A DNA stretch of 64,000 nucleotides from Microplitis mediator (taxonomy: Eukaryota > Arthropoda > Insecta > Hymenoptera > Braconidae), in assembly GCF_029852145.1 (NCBI RefSeq), contig NC_079976.1, positions 14,369,104 to 14,433,103 of the forward strand, in the 5' to 3' direction. Each line of letters begins with the position of its first letter. Within the stretch, counting starts at the first letter, position 1. The notes under the pieces are model-generated. The model ran no database searches. It saw only the letters and a program-made list of their open reading frames with translations, and was not told where the DNA came from. Both the position numbers and the translations under genes were made by a program. Of this stretch, positions 1-14,588 are shown piece by piece.

Positions 1-3000
1 GCGTACTTTATGAACAGCCGACAACTCATACTAGTACGAGCCGGCGTTAAAATGAATTGTTATTTTCATTCAAAGAACATGCAAGTATATGGCGGCGGAT
101 AGTTTGCGAAGTACTATCACTTAATTTTTTGCCAATCACTTGTACTTTGTGTCATTTTTTGACATATATAAATTTTTTCCTCTATTTTTCTTAATCTGAC
201 ATAGTTGTCTTTTATATTATATTTTTGGCTCTTAAGTTTACCACCATAACTTAAGATTTTTCAATATGTGCCATTATGTTTAGTAGTTTTTGTCTTTTGT
301 ACGTTAACATATAAAATTGTAAGCATTTGTATGCGTACTTTATGAACAGCCGACAACTCATACTAGTACGAGCCGGCGTTAAAATGAATTGTTATTTTCA
401 TTCAAATAACATGCAAGTATATGGCGGCGGATAGTTTGCAAAGTACTATCACTTAATTTTTTGCCAATCACTTGTACTTTGTGTCATTTTTTGACATATA
501 TAAATTTTTTCCTTTATTTTTCTTAATCTGACATAGTTGTCTTTTATATTATATTTTTGGCTCTTAAGTTTACCACCATAACTTAAGTTTTTTCAATATG
601 TGCCATTATGTTTAGTAGTTTTTGTCTTTTGTACGTTAACATATAGAATTGTAAGCATTTGTATGCGTACTTTATGAACAGCCGACAACTTATACTAGTA
701 CGAGCCGGCGTTAAAATGAATTGTTATTTTCATTCAAAGAACATGCAAGTATATGGCGGCGGATAGTTTGCGAAGTACTATCACTTAATTTTTTGCCAAT
801 CACTTGTACTTTGTGTCATTTTTTGACATATATAAATTTTTTCCTCTATTTTTCTTAATCTGACATAGTTGTCTTTTATATTATATTTTTGGCTCTTAAG
901 TTTACCACCATAACTTAAGTTTTTTCAATATGTGCCATTATGTTTAGTAGTTTTTGTCTTTTGTACGTTAACATATAAAATTGTAAGCATTTGTATGCGT
1001 ACTTTATGAACAGCCGACAACTCATACTAGTACGAGCCGGCGTTAAAATGAATTGTTATTTTCATTCAAATAACATGCAAGTATATGGCGGCGGATAGTT
1101 TGCGAAGTACTATCACTTAATTTTTTGCCAATCACTTGTACTTTGTGTCATTTTTTGACATCTATCAATTTTTTCTTTTTTTTTTCTTAATCTGACATGG
1201 TAGTCTTCTACATTATATGTTTGGCTCTTAAGTTTACCACCATAACTTAAGTTTTTTCAATATGTGCCATTATGTTTAGTAGTTTTTGTCTTTTGTACGT
1301 TATCATATAAAATTGTAAGCATTTGTATGCGTACTTTATGAACAGCCGACAACTCATACTAGTACGAGCCGGCGTTGAAATGAATTGTTATTTTCATTCA
1401 AATAACATGCAAGTATATGGCGGCGGATAGTTTGCAAAGTACTATCACTTAATTTTTTGCCAATCACTTGTACTTTGTGTCATTTTTTGACATATATAAA
1501 TTTTTTCCTTTATTTTTCTTAATCTGACATAGTTGTCTTTCATATTATATTTTTGGCTCTTAAGTTTACCACCATAACTTAAGTTTTTTCAATATGTGCC
1601 ATTATGTTTAGTAGTTTTTGTCTTTTGTACGTTAACATATAAAATTGTAAGCATTTGTATGCTTACTTTATGAACAGCCGACAACTCATACTAGTACGAG
1701 CCGGCGTTCGAATGAATTGTTATTTTCATTCAAATAACATACAAGTATATGGTGGCGGATACTTTGCAAAGTACTATCACTTAATTTTTTGCCAATCAGT
1801 TGTACTTTGTGTCATTTTTTGACATATATAAATTTTTTCCTTTTTTTTTTTTAATCTGACATAGTTGTCTTTTATATTATATTTTTGGCTCTTAAGTTTA
1901 CCACCATAACTTAAGTTCTTTCAATATGTGCCATTATGTTTAGTAGTTTTTTTTTTTTGTACGTTAACATATAAAATTGTAAGCATTTGTATGCGTACTT
2001 TATGAACAGCCGACAACTCATACTAGTACGAGCCGGCGTTAAAATGAATTGTTATTTTCATTCAAATAACATACAAGTATATGGCGGCGGATAGTTTTCA
2101 AAGTACTATCACTTAATTTTTGGCCAATCAGTTGTACTTTGTGTCATTTTTTGACATATATAAATTTTTTCCTTTATTTTTCTTAATCTGACATGGTTGT
2201 CTTTTATATTATATTTTTGGCTCTTAAGTTTACCACCATAACTTAAGTTTTTTCAATATGTGCCATTATGTTTAGTAGTTTTTGTCTTTTGTACGTCAAC
2301 ATATAAAATCGTAAGCATTTGTATGCTTACTCTATGAACAGCCGACAACTCATACTAGTACGAGCCGGCGTTAAAATGAATTGTTATTTTCAATCAAATA
2401 ACATACAAGTATATGGCGGCGGATAGTTTGCAAAGTACTATCACTTAATTTTTCGCCAATCAGTTGTACTTTGTGTCATTTTTTGACATCTATAAATTTT
2501 TTCCTTTATTTTTCTTAATCTGACATAGTTGTCTTTTATATTATATTTTTGGCTCTTAAGTTTACCACCATAACTTAAGTTTTTTCAATATGTGCCATTA
2601 TGTTTAGTAGTGTTTGTCTTTTGTACGTTAACATATAAAATTGTAAGCATTTGTATGCTTACTTTATGAACAGCCGACAACTCATACTAGTACGAGCCGG
2701 CGTTCAAATGAATTGTTATTTTCATTCAAATAACATACAAGTATATGGTGGCGGATACTTTGCAAAGTACTATCACTTAATTTTTTGCCAATCAGTTGTA
2801 CTTTGTGTCATTTTTTGACATATATAAATTTTTTTCTTTTTTTTTCTTAATCTGACATAGTTGTCTTTTATATTATATTTTTGGCTCTTAAGTTTACCAC
2901 CATAACTTAAGTTTTTTCAATATGTGCCATTATGTTTAGTAGTTTTTGTCTTTTGTACGTTATCATATAAAATTGTAAGCATTTGTATGCGTACTTTATG

Positions 3001-6000
3001 AACAGCCGACAACTCATACTAGTACGAGCCGGCGTTAAAATGAATTGTTATTTTCATTCAAATAACATACAAGTATATGGCAACGGATAGCTTGCAAAGT
3101 ACTATCACTTAAATTTTTGCCAATCAGTTGTACTTTGTGTCATTTTTTGACATATATAAATTTTTTCCTTTTTTTTTCTTAATCTGACATAGTTGTCTTT
3201 TATATTATATTTTTGGCTCTTAAGTTTACCACCATAACTTAAGTTTTTTCAATATGTGCCATTATGTTTAGTAGTGTTTGTCTTTTGTACGTTAACATAT
3301 AAAATTGTAAGCATTTGTATGCTTACTTTATGAACAGCCGACAACTCATACTAGTACGAGCCGGCGTTCAAATGAATTGTTATTTTCATTCAAATAACAT
3401 ACAAGTATATGGTGGCGGATACTTTGCAAAGTACTATCACTTAATTTTTTGCCAATCAGTTGTACTTTGTGTCATTTTTTGACATATATAAATTTTTTTC
3501 TTTTTTTTTCTTAATCTGACATAGTTGTCTTTTATATTATATTTTTGGCTCTTAAGTTTACCACCATAACTTAAGTTTTTTCAATATGTGCCATTATGTT
3601 TAGTAGTTTTTGTCTTTTGTACGTTATCATATAAAATTGTAAGCATTTGTATGCGTACTTTATGAACAGCCGACAACTCATACTAGTACGAGCCGGCGTT
3701 AAAATGAATTGTTATTTTCATTCAAATAACATACAAGTATATGGCGGCGGATAGTTTGCAAAGTACTATCACTTAATTTTTTGCCAATCACTTGTACTTT
3801 GTGTCATTTTTTGACATCTATAAATTTTTTCTTTTTTTTTTCTTAATCTGACATGGTAGTCTTTTACATTATATTTTTGGCTCTTAAGTTTACCACCATA
3901 ACTTAAGTTTTTTCAATATGTGCCATTATGTTCAGTAGTTTTTGTCTTTTGGACGTTAACATATAAAATTGTAAGCATTTGTATGCGTACTTTATGAACA
4001 GCCGACAACTCATACTAGTACGAGCCGGCGTTAAAATGAATTGTTATTTACATTCAAATAACATGCAAGTATATGGCGGCGGATAGTTTGCAAAGTACTA
4101 TCACTTAATTTTTTGCCAATCACTTGTACTTTGTGTCATTTTTTGACATATATAAATTTTTTCCTTTATTTTTGTTAATCTGACATAGTTGTCTTTTATA
4201 TTATATTTTTGGCTCTTAAGTTTACCACCATAACTTAAGTTTTTTCAATATGTGCCATTATGTTTAGTAGTTTTTGTCTTTTGTACGTTAACATATAGAA
4301 TTGTAAGCATTTGTATGCGTACTTTATGAACAGCCGACAACTCATACTAGTACGAGCCGGCGTTAAAATGAATTGTTATTTTCATTCAAAGAACATGCAA
4401 GTATATGGCGGCGGATAGTTTGCGAAGTACTATCACTTAATTTTTTGCCAATCACTTGTACTTTGTGTCATTTTTTGACATATATAAATTTTTTCCTCTA
4501 TTTTTCTTAATCTGACATAGTTGTCTTTTATATTATATTTTTGGCTCTTAAGTTTACCACCATAACTTAAGATTTTTCAATATGTGCCATTATGTTTAGT
4601 AGTTTTTGTCTTTTGTACGTTAACATATAAAATTGTAAGCATTTGTATGCGTACTTTATGAACAGCCGACAACTCATACTAGTACGAGCCGGCGTTAAAA
4701 TGAATTGTTATTTTCATTCAAATAACATGCAAGTATATGGCGGCGGATAGTTTGCAAAGTACTATCACTTAATTTTTTGCCAATCACTTGTACTTTGTGT
4801 CATTTTTTGACATATATAAATTTTTTCCTTTATTTTTCTTAATCTGACATAGTTGTCTTTTATATTATATTTTTGGCTCTTAAGTTTACCACCATAACTT
4901 AAGTTTTTTCAATATGTGCCATTATGTTTAGTAGTTTTTGTCTTTTGTACGTTAACATATAGAATTGTAAGCATTTGTATGCGTACTTTATGAACAGCCG
5001 ACAACTCATACTAGTACGAGCCGGCGTTAAAATGAATTGTTATTTTCATTCAAAGAACATGCAAGTATATGGCGGCGGATAGTTTGCGAAGTACTATCAC
5101 TTAATTTTTTGCCAATCACTTGTACTTTGTGTCATTTTTTGACATATATAATTTTTTTCCTCTATTTTTCTTAATCTGACATAGTTGTCTTTTATATTAT
5201 ATTTTTGGCTCTTAAGTTTACCACCATAACTTAAGTTTTTTCAATATGTGCCATTATGTTTAGTAGTTTTTGTCTTTTGTACGTTAACATATAAAATTGT
5301 AAGCATTTGTATGCGTACTTTATGAACAGCCGACAACTCATACTAGTACGAGCCGGCGTTAAAATGAATTGTTATTTTCATTCAAATAACATGCAAGTAT
5401 ATGGCGGCGGATAGTTTGCGAAGTACTATCACTTAATTTTTTGCCAATCACTTGTACTTTGTGTCATTTTTTGACATCTATCAATTTTTTCTTTTTTTTT
5501 TCTTAATCTGACATGGTAGTCTTCTACATTATATGTTTGGCTCTTAAGTTTACCACCATAACTTAAGTTTTTTCAATATGTGCCATTATGTTTAGTAGTT
5601 TTTGTCTTTTGTACGTTATCATATAAAATTGTAAGCATTTGTATGCGTACTTTATGAACAGCCGACAACTCATACTAGTACGAGCCGGCGTTGAAATGAA
5701 TTGTTATTTTCATTCAAATAACATGCAAGTATATGGCGGCGGATAGTTTGCAAAGTACTATCACTTAATTTTTTGCCAATCACTTGTACTTTGTGTCATT
5801 TTTTGACATATATAAATTTTTTCCTTTATTTTTCTTAATCTGACATAGTTGTCTTTCATATTATATTTTTGGCTCTTAAGTTTACCACCATAACTTAAGT
5901 TTTTTCAATATGTGCCATTATGTTTAGTAGTTTTTGTCTTTTGTACGTTAACATATAAAATTGTAAGCATTTGTATGCTTACTTTATGAACAGCCGACAA

Positions 6001-9000
6001 CTCATACTAGTACGAGCCGGCGTTCGAATGAATTGTTATTTTCATTCAAATAACATACAAGTATATGGTGGCGGATACTTTGCAAAGTACTATCACTTAA
6101 TTTTTTGCCAATCAGTTGTACTTTGTGTCATTTTTTGACATATATAAATTTTTTCCTTTTTTTTTTTTAATCTGACATAGTTGTCTTTTATATTATATTT
6201 TTGGCTCTTAAGTTTACCACCATAACTTAAGTTCTTTCAATATGTGCCATTATGTTTAGTAGTTTTTTTTTTTTGTACGTTAACATATAAAATTGTAAGC
6301 ATTTGTATGCGTACTTTATGAACAGCCGACAACTCATACTAGTACGAGCCGGCGTTAAAATGAATTGTTATTTTCATTCAAATAACATACAAGTATATGG
6401 CGGCGGATAGTTTTCAAAGTACTATCACTTAATTTTTGGCCAATCAGTTGTACTTTGTGTCATTTTTTGACATATATAAATTTTTTCCTTTATTTTTCTT
6501 AATCTGACATGGTTGTCTTTTATATTATATTTTTGGCTCTTAAGTTTACCACCATAACTTAAGTTTTTTCAATATGTGCCATTATGTTTAGTAGTTTTTG
6601 TCTTTTGTACGTCAACATATAAAATCGTAAGCATTTGTATGCTTACTCTATGAACAGCCGACAACTCATACTAGTACGAGCCGGCGTTAAAATGAATTGT
6701 TATTTTCAATCAAATAACATACAAGTATATGGCGGCGGATAGTTTGCAAAGTACTATCACTTAATTTTTCGCCAATCAGTTGTACTTTGTGTCATTTTTT
6801 GACATCTATAAATTTTTTCCTTTATTTTTCTTAATCTGACATAGTTGTCTTTTATATTATATTTTTGGCTCTTAAGTTTACCACCATAACTTAAGTTTTT
6901 TCAATATGTGCCATTATGTTTAGTAGTGTTTGTCTTTTGTACGTTAACATATAAAATTGTAAGCATTTGTATGCTTACTTTATGAACAGCCGACAACTCA
7001 TACTAGTACGAGCCGGCGTTCAAATGAATTGTTATTTTCATTCAAATAACATACAAGTATATGGTGGCGGATACTTTGCAAAGTACTATCACTTAATTTT
7101 TTGCCAATCAGTTGTACTTTGTGTCATTTTTTGACATATATAAATTTTTTTCTTTTTTTTTCTTAATCTGACATAGTTGTCTTTTATATTATATTTTTGG
7201 CTCTTAAGTTTACCACCATAACTTAAGTTTTTTCAATATGTGCCATTATGTTTAGTAGTTTTTGTCTTTTGTACGTTATCATATAAAATTGTAAGCATTT
7301 GTATGCGTACTTTATGAACAGCCGACAACTCATACTAGTACGAGCCGGCGTTAAAATGAATTGTTATTTTCATTCAAATAACATACAAGTATATGGCAAC
7401 GGATAGCTTGCAAAGTACTATCACTTAAATTTTTGCCAATCAGTTGTACTTTGTGTCATTTTTTGACATATATAAATTTTTTCCTTTTTTTTTCTTAATC
7501 TGACATAGTTGTCTTTTATATTATATTTTTGGCTCTTAAGTTTACCACCATAACTTAAGTTTTTTCAATATGTGCCATTATGTTTAGTAGTGTTTGTCTT
7601 TTGTACGTTAACATATAAAATTGTAAGCATTTGTATGCTTACTTTATGAACAGCCGACAACTCATACTAGTACGAGCCGGCGTTCAAATGAATTGTTATT
7701 TTCATTCAAATAACATACAAGTATATGGTGGCGGATACTTTGCAAAGTACTATCACTTAATTTTTTGCCAATCAGTTGTACTTTGTGTCATTTTTTGACA
7801 TATATAAATTTTTTTCTTTTTTTTTCTTAATCTGACATAGTTGTCTTTTATATTATATTTTTGGCTCTTAAGTTTACCACCATAACTTAAGTTTTTTCAA
7901 TATGTGCCATTATGTTTAGTAGTTTTTGTCTTTTGTACGTTATCATATAAAATTGTAAGCATTTGTATGCGTACTTTATGAACAGCCGACAACTCATACT
8001 AGTACGAGCCGGCGTTAAAATGAATTGTTATTTTCATTCAAATAACATGCAAGTATATGGCGGCGGATAGTTTGCAAAGTACTATCACTCAATTTTTTGC
8101 TAATCACTTGTACTTTGTGTCATTTTTTGACATATATAAATTTTTTTCTTTATTTTTCTTAATCTGACATAGTTGTCGTTCATATTATATTTTTGGCTCT
8201 TAAGTTTACCACCATAACTTAAGTTTTTTCAATATGTGCCATTATGTTTAGTAGTTTTTGTCTTTTGTACGTTAACATATAAAATTGTAAGCATTTGTAT
8301 GCTTACTTTATGAACAGCCGACAACTCATACTAGTACGAGCCGGCGTTAAAATGAATTGTTCTTTTCATTCAAATAACATACAAGTATATGGCGGCGGAT
8401 AATTTGCAAAGTACTATCACTTAATTTTTTGCCAATCAGTTGTACTTTGTGTCATTTTTTGACATATATAAATTTTTTCCTTTTTTTTTTTTAATCTGAC
8501 ATAGTTGTCTTTTATATTATATTTTTGGCTCTTAAGTTTACCACCATAACTTAAGTTCTTTCAATATGTGCCATTATGTTTAGTAGTTTTTTTTTTTTGT
8601 ACGTTAACATATAAAATTGTAAGCATTTGTATGCGTACTTTATGAACAGCCGACAACTCATACTAGTACGAGCCGGCGTTAAAATGAATTGTTATTTTCA
8701 TTCAAATAACATACAAGTATATGGCGGCGGATAGTTTTCAAAGTACTATCACTTAATTTTTTGCCAATCAGTTGTACTTTGTGTCATTTTTTGACATATA
8801 TAAATTTTTTCCTTTATTTTTCTTAATCTGACATGGTTGTCTTTTATATTATATTTTTGGCTCTTAAGTTTACCACCATAACTTAAGTTTTTTCAATATG
8901 TGCCATTATGTTTAGTAGTTTTTGTCTTTTGTACGTCAACATATAAAATCGTAAGCATTTGTATGCTTACTTTATGAACAGCCGACAACTCATACTAGTA

Positions 9001-12000
9001 CGAGCCGGCGTTAAAATGAATTGTTATTTTCATTCAAATAACATACAAGTATATGGTGGCGGATACTTTGCAAAGTACTATCACTTAATTTTTAGCCAAT
9101 CAGTTGTACTTTGTGTCATTTTTTGACATATATAAATTTTTTTCTTTTTTTTTCTTAATCTGACATAGTTGTCTTTTATATTATATTTTTGGCTCTTAAG
9201 TTTACCACCATAACTTAAGTTTTTTCAATATGTGCCATTATGTTTAGTAGTTTTTGTCTTTTGTACGTTATCATATAAAATTGTAAGCATTTGTATGCGT
9301 ACTTTATGAACAGCCGACAACTCATACTAGTACGAGCCGGCGTTGAAATGAATTGTTATTTTCATTCAAATAACATGCAAGTATATGGCGGCGGATAGTT
9401 TGCAAAGTACTATCACTTAATTTTTTGCCAATCACTTGTACTTTGTGTCATTTTTTGACATATATAAATTTTTTCCTTTATTTTTCTTAATCTGACATAG
9501 TTGTCTTTCATATTATATTTTTGGCTCTTAAGTTTACCACCATAACTTAAGTTTTTTCAATATGTGCCATTATGTTTAGTAGTTTTTGTCTTTTGTACGT
9601 TAACATATAAAATTGTAAGCATTTGTATGCTTACTTTATGAACAGCCGACAACTCATACTAGTACGAGCCGGCGTTCGAATGAATTGTTATTTTCATTCA
9701 AATAACATACAAGTATATGGTGGCGGATACTTTGCAAAGTACTATCACTTAATTTTTTGCCAATCAGTTGTACTTTGTGTCATTTTTTGACATATATAAA
9801 TTTTTTTCTTTTTTTTTCTTAATCTGACATAGTTGTCTTTTATATTATATTTTTGGCTCTTAAGTTTACCACCATAACTTAAGTTTTTTCAATATGTGCC
9901 ATTATGTTTAGTAGTTTTTGTCTTTTGTACGTTATCATATAAAATTGTAAGCATTTGTATGCGTACTTTATGAACAGCCGACAACTCATACTAGTACGAG
10001 CCGGCGTTAAAATGAATTGTTATTTTCATTCAAATAACATACAAGTATATGGCGGCGGATAGTTTGCAAAGTACTATCACTTAATTTTTTGCCAATCACT
10101 TGTACTTTGGGTCATTTTTTGACATCTATAAATTTTTTCTTTTTTTTTTCTTTATCTGACATGGTAGTCTTCTACATTATATTTTTGGCTCTTAAGTTTA
10201 CCACCATAACTTAAGTTTTTTCAATATGTGCCATTATGTTCAGTAGTTTTTGTCTTTTGTACGTTAACATATAAAATTGTAAGCATTTGTATGCTTACTT
10301 TATGAACAGCCGACAACTCATACTAGTACGAGCCGGCGTTAAAATAAATTGTTATTTTCATTCAAATAACATACAGGTATATGGTGGCGGATACTTTGGA
10401 AAGTAATATCACTTAATTTTTTGCCAATCAGGTGTACTTTGTGTCATTTTTTGACATATATAAATTTTTTCCTTTTTTTTTCTTAATCTGACATGGTAGT
10501 CTTCTACATTATATTTTTGGCTCTTAAGTTTACCACCATAACTTAAGTTTTTTCAATATGTGCCATTATGTTCAGTAGTTTTTGTCTTTTGTACGTTAAC
10601 ATGTAAAATTGTAAGCATTTGTATGCTTACTTTATGAACAGCCGACAACTTATACTAGTACGAGCCGGCGTTAAAATAAATTGTTATTTTCGTTCAAATA
10701 ACATACAAGTATATGGTGGCGGATACTTTGGAAAGTAATATCACTTAATTTTTTGCCAATCAGTTGTACTTTGTGTCATTTTTTGACATATATAAATTTT
10801 TTCCTTTTTTTTTCTTAATCTGACATAGTTGTCTTTTATATTATATTTTTGGCTCTTAAGTTTACCACCATAACTTAAGTTTTTTCAATATGTGCCATTA
10901 TGTTTTGTAGTTTTTGTCTTTTGTACGTTAACATATAAAATTGTAAGCATTTGTATGCGTACTTTATGAACAGCCGACAACTCATACTAGTACGAGCCGG
11001 CGTTAAAATGAATTGTTATTTTCATTCAAATAACATGCAAGTATATGGCGGCGGATAGTTTGCAAAGTACTATCACTTAATTTTTTGCCAATCACTTGTA
11101 CTTTGTGTCATTTTTTGACATATATAAATTTTTTCCTTTATTTTTCTTAATCTGACATAGTTGTCTTTTATATTATATTTTTGGCTCTTAAGTTTACCAC
11201 CATAACTTAAGTTTTTTCAATATGTGCCATTATGTTTAGTAGTTTTTGTCTTTTGTACGTTAACATATAGAATTGTAAGCATTTGTATGCGTACTTTATG
11301 AACAGCCGACAACTCATACTAGTACGAGCCGGCGTTAAAATGAATTGTTATTTTCATTCAAAGAACATGCAAGTATATGGCGGCGGATAGTTTGCGAAGT
11401 ACTATCACTTAATTTTTTGCCAATCACTTGTACGTTGTGTCATTTTTTGACATATATAAATTTTTTCCTCTATTTTTCTTAATCTGACATAGTTGTCTTT
11501 TATATTATATTTTTGGCTCTTAAGTTTACCACCATAACTTAAGTTTTTTCAATATGTGCCATTATGTTTAGTAGTTTTTGTCTTTTGTACGTCAACATAT
11601 AAAATTGTAAGCATTTGTATGCTTACTTTATGAACAGCCGACAACTCATACTAGTACGAGCCGGCGTTCAAATGAATTGTTATTTTCATTCAAATAACAT
11701 ACAAGTATATGGTGGCGGATACTTTGCAAAGTACTATCACTTAATTTTTTGCCAATCAGTTGTACTTTGTGTCATTTTTTGACATATATAAATTTTTTTC
11801 TTTTTTTTTCTTAATCTGACATAGTTGTCTTTTATATTATATTTTTGGCTCTTAAGTTTACCACCATAACTTAAGTTTTTTCAATATGTGCCATTATGTT
11901 TAGTAGTTTTTGTCTTTTGTACGTTAACATATAAAATTGTAAGCATTTGTATGCGTACTTTATGAACAGCCGACAACTCATACTAGTACGAGCCGGCGTT

Positions 12001-12494
12001 AAAATGAATTGTTATTTTCATTCAAATAACATACAAGTATATGGCGGCGGATAGTTTGCAAAGTACTATCACTTAATTTTTTGCCAATCACTCGTACTTT
12101 GTGTCATTTTTTGACATCTATAAATTTTTTCTTTTTTTTTTCTTAATCTGACATGGTAGTCTTCTACATTATATGTTTGGCTCTTAAGTTTACCACCATA
12201 ACTTAAGTTTTTTCAATATGTGCCATTATGTTCAGTAGTTTTTGTCTTTTGTACGTTAACATATAAAATTGTAAGCATTTGTATGCTTACTTTATGAACA
12301 GCCGACAACTCATACTAGTACGAGCCGGCGTTAAAATAAATTGTTATTTTCATTCAAATAACATACAGGTATATGGTGGCGGATACTTTGCAATGTACTA
12401 TCACAAAAATTTTTGCCAATCACTTGTACCTGGTGTCATTTTTTGTCATTCATAAATTTTTTCTTTTTTTTTTCTTAATCTGACCTGGTTGTCT
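1..12494. repeat. 332-bp satellite array with 13-monomer higher-order repeat
   Basis: The start GCGTACTTTATGAACAGCC recurs at 1, 333, 665, 997, 1329, 1661 (as GCTTAC) and so on, an exact 332-bp period over about 37.5 monomers. Diagnostic variants of monomers 1-11 reappear in order from 4317, 4316 bp (13 x 332) later: the GATTTTTC variant (about 261 and 4571), CGGCGTTGAAATG (about 1372 and 5688), CGGCGTTCGAATG, and the GTCAAC/AAATCG pair. The two higher-order copies are nearly identical up to about 7968, then the order is shuffled; 10947-11610 again resembles 333-996. Each monomer contains two CTTAAG sites 13 bp apart (for example 231-236 and 250-255). No credible coding potential was seen. 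Confidence 0.97.
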
Positions 12495-14295
12495 TATAAC
12501 AGGGATTTTATTTAATTTAAATTAATTTTATAATATTTGATTATAAATTTTGTTCGACTGCGCTCTCGTCCCACGCATCACCGTTGCCCCCACGCCGTTA
12601 GACATCGATAATATAAAACTCTAACTGATTGGTCGACACATTTGGCCGTGTGACGAATGGGTACTCTATGGGGCCCCGAGTCCCGCTATTTCTAGAGATA
12701 AAAATTCATTTGAAATTTGGATGACACGAGCCTGAGATGGAATCCAAAGGGGGGATTCCGGCTTCGCAGCGCACCGAGACGCACTTGAGCGTCACTCACT
12801 GCCTGTTGCTACTATAGATCAGACGCATCAAAAAGAAGTAAAATATTTTAAAGTCATTGCTATCAACAGCACAATACCACAAAGCAAATTCCAATTTACG
12901 GTGAGTCGCGAGACCCCGTAACAATTAACAAGATAAATAAAAAGTGAGTCTCAAATAAGAAAAAGCATCTAATCTAAACAACAAAAACGGCGAGTTGAAA
13001 AGACCCCGTGTCTGATAAAAAACGGTGAGTCTATATTTGACCCCGGATACATCTGTCTCGAAGTCCACGACTGTTGTGACTTTTGTCGAGATCTTTTTTT
13101 AGTAACAACTAAAATTACGCTGAGTTTAGCAACCGCGTAATTAATTAAGGAAAATTATTTAAAACCGCAGCAGAAAAAGATCCGACAAACATCAGCGGCT
13201 GATGTCAGGAAGCACGAGCGGCGTCCATTACATCTCATGGCGTCATCATCAATACCTGGGACTTCTTTGGTAAATGTGGAAAACATCTTGGTCAATTAAT
13301 TAATTATTATTTGTTAATTTTACTATAAGATATTAATTGAGAATATCGTATATTATTATACGTATAAGTTAGAGATAAAATTTATCGTTTTCGCGGCGTG
13401 GGTTCGAGAGTATTTGGTCGCCATTTTGTATAAGTGTCTGGGTTGACTTTGTTAGGTAGCGTCAGATTAAGTAATTAATTCAGTCGAGTCTAGCGACCAC
13501 TGATTAATTATTTAATAATTAAGAATCTTAAAATTTAAATTACATTTAATTTAGTAGGTATTCTCTTAGAGATACTGAGTCCCACAGACCGTTCTCTAGG
13601 AGGTGCTGAAATTTAGTTTAGTAGAAATTATTAAATATTGTGACCTTGGTGCTGAGTCTCACCGACCGCATCACTGGAAACTTTAAGAAAATCAAAACCC
13701 AGAACTTAGATGATAATAAATTTTATAGTTACGAATATATTGTATGTGTGTGTGTGATCTGGTATTAAATTTTTCCTCGCCAGCAAATTGTTAAAAATAA
13801 AGGAAGTGATAATGATTATAGAGATTTAAGAAATTTATATGGAAATTTATTAAAATAAAAAACACGTTAAAGTTATCGGGACACTTAAAGTTTTATTATT
13901 GTTAAAGATAATTAATATTAAGTAGAAAGCATATCTGTTTGCCACCATTTTGTTATAAATAAATTTGGATATATTTCATATAATTTATTGAAATAATTAT
14001 TTTCGATCGACTAATGATGTTGAGTCTGACGACCACTCATTAAGTGATTGATTAAATTTAAAATAAGAACCTAACTCTGCAGCTGTGTGGTCAGGCCTTG
14101 ATAAGGAGATTTTCGGACTCATCCTCGAGATTTCTTTTGTTCTCTGCTTTGTTTTGTTTTGCATACGATACTGAGAGATCGTGCAATTTTACTCTCAGTG
14201 GCGCCCTTAGAACTTTTGAGTTCAAAAGGTGTCCAAATTGTGACCTCGTAAGCCTCGTCATCAAGACCACGGAAGTCGAGGGGTACCCGGTTATA
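12495..14295. mobile_element. 1.8-kb insertion with TIRs and GTCT duplication, unclassified
   Basis: The satellite stops at GTTGTCT (ending 12494) and resumes in register after GTCT at 14296-14299, so this block is an insertion. Its ends are TATAACAGGG on the left and CCCGGTTATA on the right (9 of 10 matching as an inverted repeat). GTCT at 12491-12494 and 14296-14299 is the likely 4-bp target duplication. No transposase or reverse transcriptase was seen. The interior repeats a loose motif, GAGT followed 6-9 bases later by GACC, about nine times (near 12903, 12990, 13026, 13483, 13575, 13652 and 14022). It is either a non-autonomous DNA element or a retroelement LTR; I cannot decide which. 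Confidence 0.75.
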
Positions 14296-14299
14296 GTCT

Positions 14300-14588
14300 C
14301 ATATATTTTAATTTTGGCTCTTAAGTTCACCACCATAACTTAAGTTTTTTGACTATGGGCCATTATATTTAGTAGTTTTTGTCTTTTGTACGTTAACATA
14401 TAAAATCGTAAACATTTGTATGCGTACTTTTCGAACAGCCGACTACTCATACTAGTACGAGCCGGCATTAAAAAGAATTGTTATTTTTAGTCAAATACCA
14501 TACAAGTATATTGCAGCGGATACTTTGCGAAGTACTATCACTCAAATTTTTGCCAATCACTTGTACTTTGTGTCATTTTTTGACATCT
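14300..14588. repeat. Decayed terminal satellite monomer
   Basis: This is the continuation of the monomer interrupted at 12494: it starts in the GGCTCTTAAG part and runs through the AACAGCCGAC and TACGAGCCGG blocks to TTTTTTGACATC. It carries far more substitutions than the monomers inside the array, as expected at an array edge. Confidence 0.85.

Noticed and set aside
14098..14343. 81-codon frames on both strands
   Set aside because: They cross the junction between the 12495-14295 insertion and the satellite, so the frame is accidental.
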